From: Candidatus Woesearchaeota archaeon
Lineage (GTDB): Archaea > Nanobdellota > Nanobdellia > Woesearchaeales > GW2011-AR4
Direction of reading: 5' to 3'
NCBI GenBank assembly: GCA_016185955.1
Contig: JACPMQ010000003.1
Span: forward strand, 1-27,014
DNA length: 27,014 bases
Shown: positions 7,356 to 15,404 of the stretch, piece after piece
Numbering within the stretch: the first letter of the stretch is position 1
How the letters are laid out: every line of letters starts with the position of its first letter
The notes under the pieces: model-generated
The model's database searches: none
Seen by the model: only the letters and a program-made list of their open reading frames with translations
What the model was told of the DNA's origin: nothing
Translations under genes and position numbers: made by a program

Positions 7356-7928
7356 ATGCCGAAGTTAAATAAAGAATTAAAAAAATCATCGCAAAAACCT
7401 GTAATCTTTGGAATAACAGCAAGCTTAATTCTTTTTTTGGCTTATTTTTTGATATTGGGCTTTGCGAATTCATTTGAGCACGCACTTCAGCAATTTACAA
7501 TTATGTGGCACTGGATTTTATTGCTTGTTGCAGGCTTTGGAATTCAAATAGGGCTTTTTGCTTACATAAAAAATTATTCCACAGCAAATATGGCTACGAA
7601 ATCAGCTATAGCAGCTTCCGGAACTGTTTCTACCGGCTCCATGATTGCATGCTGCATGCACCATCTTACAGATGTGCTTCCTTTTGCAGGAATATCAGCA
7701 GCAGCATTGTTTTTAAATAAATACCAGATTTTGTTTTTTGTGATTGGAATTTTATCGGGATTAATTGGCATGAATCTAATGTTAGGCATTATCCAAAAGG
7801 GGCATTTATACTCTAAAAATAATAAAATACTGTCAAAGCTGCTTCAATTAGATATGAAAAAATCATTATATTTCACAGGAATATTGAGCATAACAGTATT
7901 TTTTGGCACACTTTTTTATTTGATGTAA
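7356..7928 (+). CDS. Membrane protein with ACCMHH motif, putative metal handling
   Basis: This 190-aa protein has about five hydrophobic segments. The third carries GTVSTGSMIACCMHHLTD (residues about 85-103), a dense set of Cys, Met and His within or at the edge of a span, followed by LPFAGISAAALFLNKYQ. Such a cluster suggests soft-metal binding, perhaps Cu(I). I recall similar uncharacterised membrane proteins beside copper genes in archaea and bacteria but cannot name the family. A TATA-like TTTTAAAATAA lies about 25 nt before the ATG, so the message may be leaderless. The anchored GHHNSG protein follows on the same strand. Confidence 0.75.
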   Translation: MPKLNKELKKSSQKPVIFGITASLILFLAYFLILGFANSFEHALQQFTIMWHWILLLVAGFGIQIGLFAYIKNYSTANMATKSAIAASGTVSTGSMIACCMHHLTDVLPFAGISAAALFLNKYQILFFVIGILSGLIGMNLMLGIIQKGHLYSKNNKILSKLLQLDMKKSLYFTGILSITVFFGTLFYLM

Positions 7929-7962
7929 AAATTTGATAGGAACTATTGCAGGTGGGAAAAAA

Positions 7963-8442
7963 ATGGAAAAAGAAAATTATTTTTTAATTGCTATTTTGAT
8001 TATTGCTGTTGCAGGGCTTGCCTTTGCGAGTATAGGGTTTTTTAAAAAAACGGATGCAGTAAGCGAAAGCAAATCTGCAGTTAATTCAAATTCAGGCAAT
8101 GAAAACTTGAATAAAAATTCAAACAATGAAGGCATGGGCTATGAAACCAAATCAAGCGAAAGTGATGTGACAATTGACTTAACCCCAAAAAAATTTGAAA
8201 ATGGGAAACTATATATTGACATCAGCGTTAACACACATACCGTTGATTTAGAGCAGTTTGATTTGACAAAAATTGTAAAGCTGGAATATGATAAGACCTC
8301 TTTATTTCCAGAATCTGCGCCAAAGCTTTCAGGACATCATAACTCTGGCACATTAATTTTTAATGCCCAAAAGGAAATAAAGAAATTTAAAATAATAATT
8401 AAAGGAATTCCTGGCATTGAAGAAAGGCAGTTTGAATGGTAA
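7963..8442 (+). CDS. Membrane-anchored extracytoplasmic protein with GHHNSG motif
   Basis: This 159-aa protein has an N-terminal span (residues about 6-26), an Asn/Ser-rich linker at about 30-65, and a C-terminal beta-rich domain with VNTHTVDLEQFDLTKI, APKLSGHHNSGTLIF and IPGIEERQFEW. The His pair and the conserved-looking FEW end suggest a compact domain of an uncharacterised family often linked to metal genes (recollection, not searched). ATG 7963 is chosen because AGGTGGG lies 6 nt upstream; TTG 7933 has no such site. Its stop codon abuts the foldback element at 8439. Confidence 0.72.
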   Translation: MEKENYFLIAILIIAVAGLAFASIGFFKKTDAVSESKSAVNSNSGNENLNKNSNNEGMGYETKSSESDVTIDLTPKKFENGKLYIDISVNTHTVDLEQFDLTKIVKLEYDKTSLFPESAPKLSGHHNSGTLIFNAQKEIKKFKIIIKGIPGIEERQFEW

Positions 8443-8644
8443 CTGCTAACACTACATAAAGGGTTTTTGCGAATTAAGTGCTTGTGCGAAATTTGCCAAT
8501 TCAGAAAAGTTCCACAGGATTGTGATAAGCGACCTGAGCAACATGAAATGTTGCGAAGTTGAGAGACATATAAGGCTCCGCACAAGCACTAAATTAAACT
8601 TTCGCAAAAACCCTCTTTTTGGACAAAGTGGTGTTAGCAGTTAC
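8439..8644. mobile_element. 206-bp foldback (MITE-like) element with terminal inverted repeats
   Basis: The ends are a perfect 14-bp inverted repeat: GTAACTGCTAACAC (8439-8452) and its complement (8631-8644). The arms continue inward through AGGGTTTTTGCGAA and GTGCTTGTGCG, so most of the element folds back on itself. TTTGAATG flanks both sides (8431-8438 and 8645-8652), looking like an 8-bp target duplication. The match extends to 12 bp with GTAA, which may be coincidental. It contains no ORF of note. The left 57 bp are almost identical to those at 24324. Confidence 0.8.
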
Positions 8645-8661
8645 TTTGAATGGTAAATATT

Positions 8662-8817
8662 ATGGTAGCTACTATTACAAAACAAAGAGTAAAATTTTTC
8701 CAATGTGAAGAATGTTTGTTTTATTACAATGACAAAAAAATGGCTGAAAAATGCGAGAAATGGTGCAAAGAAAAGCATAGCTGCAATATGGAAATAACTA
8801 AGCATGCGGTAAAATGA
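8662..8817 (+). CDS. 51-aa Cys-rich protein translationally coupled to CopA
   Basis: This small protein starts MVATITKQRVKFFQCEEC and has five Cys: CEEC (residues 15-18), CEKWC (31-35) and SCN (41), followed by EITKHAVK. The spacing suggests one metal-binding site. Its TGA overlaps the ATG of the P-type ATPase (ATGA at 8814-8817), so the two are made together. It is probably a soluble metal-binding partner or chaperone for the pump. I recall similar short Cys proteins in archaea but cannot name a family. Confidence 0.75.
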   Translation: MVATITKQRVKFFQCEECLFYYNDKKMAEKCEKWCKEKHSCNMEITKHAVK

Positions 8818-11396
8818 CAAAAGACCCTATATGCGGAATGGAAGTGGATGAAAAAAAGTCAGAATTCATGCTAGTTAAAGAAGGGGAAAAACATTACTTT
8901 TGCAGTAAAAATTGCTTCAATGAATTTTTATCAAATAAAAAATTAAATGAAAAAGGCGAAAAAAGAAATCAAATAACACAAAAAGCATTTCTTCCAATAA
9001 GAGGAATGCATTGCGCTTCCTGCGCTGCAACAATTGAAAAATGCCTTAAAAAAGTTTCCGGCGTCAAAAGTGCAAATGTAAATTTTGCTTCTGAAAAGGC
9101 TGCTGTGGAATATTATGCCGATAAAGTAACAAGACAAAAATTAGAGAAAGCAATAGAGGATGCAGGCTATGAAGTTATCAAAGGTGAAGAAATAAAAAAT
9201 GCGGAAAATGGCAAAGTAACTTTAAAGATAAGGGGCATGTCATCCCAGCATTGCGCTGGCATTGTTGAAAATGCATTGAAAAAACTGAAAGGAATAAACC
9301 ATGTTGATGTAAGCTTTGCAGTTGAAAGGGCTATAATAGGTTTTGAGCCTTCAAAAATTTCTTTGGAGCAAATAAAAAAGGCCATTATAGACGCAGGATA
9401 TGTTCCAGAAAAGTTTGTGGAAAACCTTGACAGGGAGAAGGAAGCAAGAAAAAAAGAGATAAGCGCATTAAAAACAAAATTTTTCATTTCATTGATTTTA
9501 AGCCTTCCGCTGATTTATTTTGCGATGGCTCCGACAGTAGGGCTTGCTGTTCCGGAATTTATTCACCATAACATGGTTCTGATACAGTTTCTTCTTACCA
9601 CGCCAATACTTATTGTCAGCTATGATTTTTACTTTAAGGGCTTTAGGGTAGTAATCAAAAGCAAAACTGCAAATATGGACACTTTAATTGCTGTTGGCAC
9701 AGGAGCTGCTTATCTTTACAGCTTGGTTGTTTCCATACTGATATTGTTTGGAAATAAGGATTATGGCGCGCATGACCTCTATTATGAAATAGCCGGATTA
9801 TTGCTTATGTTCATTTTAATGGGAAAATTGCTTGAAGCTATTGCAAAAGGCAAAACTTCCGAAGCCATAAGAAAGCTTTTGGGGCTGCAGGCAAAAACCG
9901 CGACAGTAATTAGAAACGGAAAAGAGGCAGAGATTTCTGTTGATGACGTCATTCTCAATGATATAGTTATAGTAAAGCCCGGCGAAAAAATCCCTGTTGA
10001 CGGCATTATTGTTGATGGCCATAGCTCGGTTGATGAAAGCATGATAACAGGAGAGAGCATTCCTGTTGAAAAATCAAAAAATGATAAAGTCATTGGAGCT
10101 ACAATAAATAAGACAGGCTCTTTTAAGTTTAAAACCACAAAAATCGGAAAAGATACAGTATTGTCTCATATAATACGCATGGTTGAAGAAGCTCAGGGAA
10201 GCAAAGCGCCTATACAAAAGCTTGCTGATTTAATTTCAGCTTATTTTGTTCCTATGGTAGCTGTTATCGGAATTTTGTCTTTTTTTATCTGGTATTTGCT
10301 TGGATTTGGATTTATTTTTTCCCTCACAATTTTTATTGCAGTTTTGATAATAGCATGCCCATGCGCTTTAGGGCTTGCAACCCCAACTGCAATAATGGTA
10401 GGCACAGGATTAGGCGCAAAGCACGGCATTTTATTCAAGAATGCAGAAAGCCTTCAAACAGCTCAAAAAATCCAGACAATAATATTTGACAAGACTGGGA
10501 CATTGACAAAGGGAAAGCCGGAAGTTACCGATATAATTTCTGTTGAGAAGAATATGGAAAAGGATGTATTAAAGATTGCAGCAATCGCTGAAAAAAGGTC
10601 AGAGCATCCATTGGCAGAAGCAATACTAAACAAGGCAAAAGATGAAAAAATTGATGTGGATGAGCCAAAAAAATTCAGCTCTATTACAGGAAAAGGCGTT
10701 GAAGCATTCTACAAAAACAATAAAATATTTTTGGGCAACAGAAGGCTTATGGCAGACAACAAAGTTAATATAAAAAGCATTGAAAGCAAAATAATGGAGC
10801 TTGAGGAAGAGGGAAAAACAGTAATGATTGTTGCTGTTGATAAAAATCTTGTTGGCATAATTGGTGTTGCTGACACTCTAAAAGAGCATTCAAAAGAGGC
10901 AATACAGCACCTGCACAAATTAGGCAAGGAAGTGGCTATGATAACAGGAGACAATGAAAGAACTGCAAAAGCGATAGCAAAGCAGCTTGGGATTGATGAT
11001 GTGCTTGCAGAAGTTCTTCCTCAAGATAAAGCGAATGAAATAAAAAAGCTGCAAGGCAAAAGCAAGAAAGTTGCGATGGTAGGAGATGGAATTAATGATG
11101 CACCTGCGCTTGCGCAAGCAGATTTGGGGATTGCAATAGGATCAGGCACGGACATTGCAATAGAAACCGGAGATATTATTTTAATAATAAAAAAGATAAG
11201 GCAAAACCTGTTTTGGGCGTTTATTTACAACACGCTTGGAATTCCAATTGCAGCAGGGCTTCTTTACCCTTTAAACGGGTTTTTATTGAATCCAATAATA
11301 GCTGGAATTGCGATGGCATTTTCTTCAGTGTCTGTTGTCGGGAATACTTTGCTCATGAGATTTTACAGCACGAAATTTTCACCGCTAAAGCGGTGA
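8814..11396 (+). CDS. copA: Copper-translocating P1B-type ATPase
   Basis: This 860-aa pump has an N-terminal TRASH/YHS-like domain (DPICGMEVDEKKS to FCSKNCF, residues 4-38). The first HMA domain has GMHCASC near residue 64; the second, near 145, reads GMSSQHC and so lacks the first Cys. The core has TGES (about 412), CPC in the membrane (about 515), DKTGT with the phosphorylated Asp (about 559), SEHPLAEA (about 596) and GDGINDAP (about 756). These mark a P1B-1 type exporter of Cu(I), or possibly Ag(I). The last residues (STKFSPLKR) come from a hairpin repeat that also supplies the stop codon. Confidence 0.96.
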   Translation: MTKDPICGMEVDEKKSEFMLVKEGEKHYFCSKNCFNEFLSNKKLNEKGEKRNQITQKAFLPIRGMHCASCAATIEKCLKKVSGVKSANVNFASEKAAVEYYADKVTRQKLEKAIEDAGYEVIKGEEIKNAENGKVTLKIRGMSSQHCAGIVENALKKLKGINHVDVSFAVERAIIGFEPSKISLEQIKKAIIDAGYVPEKFVENLDREKEARKKEISALKTKFFISLILSLPLIYFAMAPTVGLAVPEFIHHNMVLIQFLLTTPILIVSYDFYFKGFRVVIKSKTANMDTLIAVGTGAAYLYSLVVSILILFGNKDYGAHDLYYEIAGLLLMFILMGKLLEAIAKGKTSEAIRKLLGLQAKTATVIRNGKEAEISVDDVILNDIVIVKPGEKIPVDGIIVDGHSSVDESMITGESIPVEKSKNDKVIGATINKTGSFKFKTTKIGKDTVLSHIIRMVEEAQGSKAPIQKLADLISAYFVPMVAVIGILSFFIWYLLGFGFIFSLTIFIAVLIIACPCALGLATPTAIMVGTGLGAKHGILFKNAESLQTAQKIQTIIFDKTGTLTKGKPEVTDIISVEKNMEKDVLKIAAIAEKRSEHPLAEAILNKAKDEKIDVDEPKKFSSITGKGVEAFYKNNKIFLGNRRLMADNKVNIKSIESKIMELEEEGKTVMIVAVDKNLVGIIGVADTLKEHSKEAIQHLHKLGKEVAMITGDNERTAKAIAKQLGIDDVLAEVLPQDKANEIKKLQGKSKKVAMVGDGINDAPALAQADLGIAIGSGTDIAIETGDIILIIKKIRQNLFWAFIYNTLGIPIAAGLLYPLNGFLLNPIIAGIAMAFSSVSVVGNTLLMRFYSTKFSPLKR

Positions 11397-11404
11397 AAAT
11401 TTCG
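11371..11404. repeat. Hairpin overlapping the copA stop codon
   Basis: Perfect 16-bp arms, CGAAATTTTCACCGCT (11371-11386) and its complement (11389-11404), with a 2-nt loop. The TGA of copA is at 11394-11396, inside the right arm. It may act as a terminator or be an inserted repeat; there is no run of T directly after it. Confidence 0.7.
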
Positions 11405-11455
11405 CAGTTGGTAATCTACAAATAAAATAAAAGCTCCCAAGAATCAAGGACAACG

Positions 11456-11494
11456 GTAAAAATTCCGCCGTTCATAGAACAATAGAATTTTTAC
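11456..11494. repeat. Imperfect palindrome of the AAAAATTCCG type
   Basis: Arms start GTAAAAATTC and end GAATTTTTAC, with a TTC-ATA-GAA centre. It is a decayed relative of the perfect hairpins at 238-276 and 21322-21358. Confidence 0.6.
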
Positions 11495-11593
11495 TTAGCG
11501 AGTAAAAGTAGCAGCACTTACAACTGCAAAAATATTGTCATGCTTGTTCCTAAACCTTTCAAAGACTTTAATTCCTTCTTTGGTTGTGTGCAT
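11495..11593 (-). pseudogene. Possible gene fragment in the intergenic region
   Basis: A 32-codon reading frame gives MHTTKEGIKVFERFRNKHDN followed by IFAVVSAATFTR. It reads like natural protein rather than chance translation, but it is closed by stops on both sides and has no clear start signal. It may be the tail of a lost gene. The rest of 11405-11795 holds only the palindrome at 11456 and nothing else I can identify. Confidence 0.3.
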
Positions 11594-11795
11594 TAATTGT
11601 AGTCAAATGCAATTCGAAAACCCGCCTATCTTTGGTAGTAAACCGTAAATCTCTTTAGTTGTCGCCTTCGTTAAATTTTATAAACAAAACGAGAAATTAG
11701 GAAATGCTTTGCACTATCCTATAACAAAAGTTTAACGGTTCGCTGATGCTCTCCAAAATTTTTGCCAACATTTAATTAATAGGGAGCTCCTTATT

Positions 11796-13088
11796 TTATT
11801 CAGCATATATTAGCACTTCTGCCAAATTTAAAATCGTAATATCTCCAATAGAAGTAAGAGGTTTATAAGCTAAAGAAAGTCCACAGGCACGAAATAAACA
11901 TTCATCCGATTTTCCATCACCAACAGCTATACTTTCTTCAGGTTTAACGTTTAACTTTTTCATAAGCTCTTTAGCTGAATCTGCTTTGCAGATAATCTTA
12001 TCGCAGCATTTCGAATTATATCGTGTTTTTGCAATAACTTCTCCAGTATATTTTCCATGTTTATCGGTTACGAGAATAGGGCAAATAATATTGCTTCTGT
12101 CTATTCCTAGTTTATCAGCAAAATAGTGGATTATTGGGGAGAAAGCAACAGAAATAATGCCTACGCCATATTGTTTCTTTTTAAGTCTGTCAATCACTCC
12201 TTTTGCTGTTCTTCTTAGATTTATCTTCTTAAATATCTTGCCAAAATCTGTTTCAGTTCTACCTTTAATGAGACTTGCAAGTTCTAATGTGGTATTATAA
12301 TCTTTGATTTTTCCATTTTCATAATCTACTCTCAACTTTTGAAGTTCTTTTTGAAATCCAAATTCTTTAGCAACTACATCAATACTGCTTTCTCTTATGA
12401 GAGTTTTATCAAAGTCAAATAACACCAGTTTATGTTTATTAGCTATAATGCCCAGTTCAGATAATATAGTTTTAATAACTTGTTCTGACATAATAGTTAA
12501 ATTTTCTATAGGTTGCTTTTTATGTTTCAGTTTTCCTATATCCACTTCTGATATCCGCACTCCTTTTTTCACTAATTGAAGCAGTATCTGTATATCAACA
12601 CCCCATTTGTCATCAATTCTTAACTCCCCAAGCAAATCTCTTTTAATTGCAAATTGTCCACTCAGTGGCTGGTTAAATTTTATGAATGGAAAAATTACAC
12701 TAAACAACGGTTTTACTACAAGCTCTGTAACTCTGCCTCTTGCTCTTGTAAAAGAAGTTTTAACAAAATCAGCATCATCATTTTCAAGTGGTTGGAGGAT
12801 TGATGCAATCTTTTTTGGCGAAATTGAATATAAATCCGCATCAAGAAACAAGATAATCTCTCCAGAGGAGTGCAACACTCCGGTTTTGATAGCCGCGCCT
12901 TTTCCTTTATTTTGAGTGTGTTTAATTACTTTAACTCCCTCTGATTTTGCATTTTTATAAGTATTGTCAGTAGAGCCATCATCAACAACTATAATCTCAT
13001 TTATTACTTTAACTTTCTTTACATTTTTGATTACATTGATGATTGTTGACTCTTCATCAAAGGCAGGAATAATGCAACTTATCTTCAT
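11796..13088 (-). CDS. GT2/GT81-like glycosyltransferase fused to HAD phosphatase
   Basis: This 430-aa protein has two enzymes. Residues 1-215 form a GT-A glycosyltransferase: SCIIPAFDEESTI, VVDDGSTDNT, the metal-binding FLDADL near 83, NQPLSGQFAIKRDLL, and KWGVDIQILLQLVKKGVRISEVDIGKLKHKKQ. This last stretch resembles glucosyl-3-phosphoglycerate synthases. Residues 218-430 form a SerB-like HAD phosphatase: LFDFDKTL near 223, the SVAFS segment, and VGDGKSDECL near 387. If the likeness holds, the protein could make a sugar phosphate ester and remove the phosphate itself, as in glucosylglycerate or mannosylglycerate synthesis. Another acceptor is equally possible. It stands alone with intergenic space on both sides. 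Confidence 0.78.
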   Translation of the reverse strand: MKISCIIPAFDEESTIINVIKNVKKVKVINEIIVVDDGSTDNTYKNAKSEGVKVIKHTQNKGKGAAIKTGVLHSSGEIILFLDADLYSISPKKIASILQPLENDDADFVKTSFTRARGRVTELVVKPLFSVIFPFIKFNQPLSGQFAIKRDLLGELRIDDKWGVDIQILLQLVKKGVRISEVDIGKLKHKKQPIENLTIMSEQVIKTILSELGIIANKHKLVLFDFDKTLIRESSIDVVAKEFGFQKELQKLRVDYENGKIKDYNTTLELASLIKGRTETDFGKIFKKINLRRTAKGVIDRLKKKQYGVGIISVAFSPIIHYFADKLGIDRSNIICPILVTDKHGKYTGEVIAKTRYNSKCCDKIICKADSAKELMKKLNVKPEESIAVGDGKSDECLFRACGLSLAYKPLTSIGDITILNLAEVLIYAE

Positions 13089-13176
13089 ACAACAGATTAA
13101 AACCTGATTTTATATAAATGTAACGCTTCTTCTCGGAACTCCCTAATTATAGATACTCCGCTAACACAGTTACTTA

Positions 13177-13395
13177 TTACAGAAATGTCGGTCTCAAAAG
13201 ATAAATTTTTCTACCACCCTTTAGTGTTTCAACATAGTATCTATACCTTGTTACATGTTTTTTACCTTCTTTCCAATACCCTCCCTTTTCAGATAGAAAT
13301 TTATTTACAGTCTGTTTTCTTAATTCATCTCGTGACTTGAATCTCAACTCAAAGTCAATTTTATACTCCTCATAAATTTTATCATCTTTTAGCAT
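13177..13395 (-). CDS. Small basic hypothetical protein
   Basis: This 72-aa protein (MLKDDKIYEEYKIDFELRFK onward) is rich in Lys, Arg and Tyr and ends in KIYLLRPTFL. ATG 13395 is chosen over the TTG at 13407 because TTTATAAAG at about 13418-13426 lies 25-30 nt upstream, fitting a leaderless message. It is divergent from the RHH-methyltransferase pair. No family recognised; a role with the modification genes is only positional. Confidence 0.5.
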   Translation of the reverse strand: MLKDDKIYEEYKIDFELRFKSRDELRKQTVNKFLSEKGGYWKEGKKHVTRYRYYVETLKGGRKIYLLRPTFL

Positions 13396-13480
13396 TAAGA
13401 AATTCAAAAACCAAATCTTTATAAATCAGTTATGCACATTTATCTTTATTTGTAAATAGAAATGATCATGGGGGGTAAAA

Positions 13481-13621
13481 ATGCCAAAAATACCAATAAA
13501 TATAACTGTTGATAAAGGTATACTTGAAAAGTTTAAAGAGATGTGCGAAAATAATGATATGAAAATATCAACAAAAATTAATACTTTAATGAAAGACTGG
13601 ATTGAAAACAATAAAAAATGA
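13481..13621 (+). CDS. Small RHH-like protein coupled to the DNA methyltransferase
   Basis: This 46-aa protein begins MPKIPINITVDKGILEKFKE and continues with a helix-turn-helix-like KISTKINTLMKDWIENN. A beta strand followed by two helices is the ribbon-helix-helix pattern of CopG/Arc-type DNA-binding proteins. A strong GGGGGT ribosome-binding site precedes the ATG. Its TGA overlaps the methyltransferase ATG (ATGA at 13618-13621), so it is probably the methyltransferase's regulator. It was too short for ordinary gene length limits. Confidence 0.65.
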   Translation: MPKIPINITVDKGILEKFKEMCENNDMKISTKINTLMKDWIENNKK

Positions 13622-14421
13622 AAACACAACATAAGATAATAATCGGAGATGCTCTTGAAGCATTAACTAAAATTCCTTCTGAATCTGTAGATCTAGTATT
13701 CGCTGATCCGCCTTACAACATGTCTAAGAAAAAGGGATTAGGATGGAAATACAGCAAGCATATTACAATGCAAGAAGGATGGGATATATTTTCTAAAGAC
13801 GAATATTATCAATTTAATCAAAAATGGATTAAAGAATGTTTGAGAATTTTGAAACATGGTGGAAGTTTATGGGTTTGTGGTTCTTTTCATAATATTTATC
13901 AAATTGGATTTATTTTACAGCATTTAGAAGATGTTAAAATCAACAATAGCATTGTTTGGTTTAAGCCTAATGCACAACCCAATATAACTTGCAGATTTTT
14001 TACAGAAAGCACAGAACATTTGATATGGGCATCTAAAAATGGCAATGAGAAAAAATGGAAATTTAATTATGAGGATACCAAAAATTTGATTGAAGACCCT
14101 CTTAATCCAAAAGGAAAACAAACAAGAAATGTATGGAGCATACCGTTAACTCCCAGAAAAGAGAAATGGGCAGGAGAACACCCAACTCAAAAACCTCTTG
14201 AATTATTAAGAAGGGTAATTTTATCTTGCACTAATGAGGGTGATACTGTTTTAGACCCATTTTTAGGCTCAGGTACTACTTCTATTTCTGCTAAAATGTT
14301 AGGAAGGAATTCTATTGGCATTGAAAAGGACAAAAAATACCATGAAATCATAAAGAAACGATTGAATGAGCCACAAAAGAATATTGAGGAATATGTCGAA
14401 GTGGGATTAGTAAATGGGTAA
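13618..14421 (+). CDS. Beta-class DNA methyltransferase (N6-adenine or N4-cytosine)
   Basis: This 267-aa enzyme has the catalytic motif first (FADPPYNMS, residues about 29-37) and the AdoMet-binding motif near the C terminus (HPTQKPLELLRR near 190, then LDPFLGSGTT near 214), the beta-class order. The region between holds the target recognition segment. DPPY is compatible with N6-adenine or N4-cytosine methylation. No intact restriction enzyme is adjacent, so it may be solitary or the survivor of a restriction-modification pair; a short reading frame just downstream could be a remnant. It is coupled to the RHH-like gene. Confidence 0.9.
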   Translation: MKTQHKIIIGDALEALTKIPSESVDLVFADPPYNMSKKKGLGWKYSKHITMQEGWDIFSKDEYYQFNQKWIKECLRILKHGGSLWVCGSFHNIYQIGFILQHLEDVKINNSIVWFKPNAQPNITCRFFTESTEHLIWASKNGNEKKWKFNYEDTKNLIEDPLNPKGKQTRNVWSIPLTPRKEKWAGEHPTQKPLELLRRVILSCTNEGDTVLDPFLGSGTTSISAKMLGRNSIGIEKDKKYHEIIKKRLNEPQKNIEEYVEVGLVNG

Positions 14422-14530
14422 ATAGCAGAAACAGTCTCACAATTAATTTTGTCGTCGAAAAGAAGGTTAATTATGGCTTCTCTCCAGTCGCAAAGTACCA
14501 ACCAGTATACATTTTTTTGAATTGTGGGAC
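14375..14530 (+). pseudogene. Possible remnant downstream of the methyltransferase
   Basis: One frame after a TGA gives a 40-50-residue stretch ending INFVVEKKVNYGFSPVAKYQ and then PVYIFLNCGTA before a stop. It reads like the C-terminal end of a protein, has no start, and overlaps the methyltransferase end. A decayed restriction endonuclease is a guess from position only. The rest up to 14653 holds A-rich sequence and a possible promoter (TTTAAATTTG near 14561). Confidence 0.3.
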
Positions 14531-14653
14531 AGCCTGAGCAGTTACGCGAAACCAAAACATTTAAATTTGATATTAGAAATTAAACTCCAATATACCTAAA
14601 AACAATAAAAAAAATTTAAAAAAACAAAAAAACTGGGCTTTCTTATAATTGGC

Positions 14654-15142
14654 ATGAGCATTGTGCTGGGATTTATCATGTTTAGCTACATGAACAGGCT
14701 TACTTTACAAGAAAAGCAGAATAACTGCAATCCAACAAAAGAATGCCAGCAAGTTAAGTCATTGTTTGGATTGTCTCATATTGCAGTCGGATTTCTGGCA
14801 TTTATATTTGCATTGGGATTCTACTTATTGTTTTTCAACAAGGATGCAAAAACATCTAATGCGCTTCATGACGACATTCTAAAAGAATTGCACGAGCAAA
14901 AAATCCAGAAAAAAGCCGAAGACAAATTTAATTTGCTTTTAAGGGCTCTTGATGAAAATGAAAAAAAGGTTTTGACTTCCATAAAAGAGCAGCAGGGCAT
15001 TACCCAATCAACGCTAAAATACAGGGCAAACCTCTCAAAAGCGAAAATAAGCCAGATATTAGGCGATTTTGAAAAGAAAAATATAGTGGCGAGAAAAGCA
15101 AAAGGCAAAACCTATGAGGTTTTTCTGACTGAGGATTTTTGA
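14654..15142 (+). CDS. Membrane-anchored winged helix-turn-helix protein (second copy)
   Basis: This 162-aa protein has a short N-terminal hydrophobic segment, a loop with two Cys (NNCNPTKECQQ), a second span (residues about 43-61), a charged linker and a winged helix (LDENEKKVLTSIKEQQGITQSTLKYRANLSKAKISQIL, about 98-137). The architecture and wHTH match the gene at 4844. The first span looks truncated: in-frame codons upstream of the ATG (KKLGFLIIG) continue it back to a stop at 14606, but no ATG, GTG or TTG is present. A frameshift in the A-rich run at about 14607-14632 could hide the true start. Confidence 0.72.
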   Translation: MSIVLGFIMFSYMNRLTLQEKQNNCNPTKECQQVKSLFGLSHIAVGFLAFIFALGFYLLFFNKDAKTSNALHDDILKELHEQKIQKKAEDKFNLLLRALDENEKKVLTSIKEQQGITQSTLKYRANLSKAKISQILGDFEKKNIVARKAKGKTYEVFLTEDF

Positions 15143-15404
15143 TATCTAGCCAATTTTTGTTTATTATAATGAGGAATCTGGCAATTTTGATTTAGAGTGG
15201 CTGAATACGAAAGAAAGTGCTGAATAAATTGGCCAAATCTAATTGAATTGCCGCAATTCAAAAATCCTGATAAGGCAAATATTCTTATATGAATAATTTT
15301 GACAGCAGTTTTTATAAACCTGCTTTTGTTAAATTTTAGTTTTAATAATAAAATTTTAAAAATAATTGTTAAATGGCTGTTAATAATGGTTAAAGAGGTT
15401 TAAT

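Noticed and set aside
8337..8585. 82-aa minus-strand frame near 8440
   Set aside because: It is made of foldback-element sequence and antisense to the 3' end of the upstream gene.
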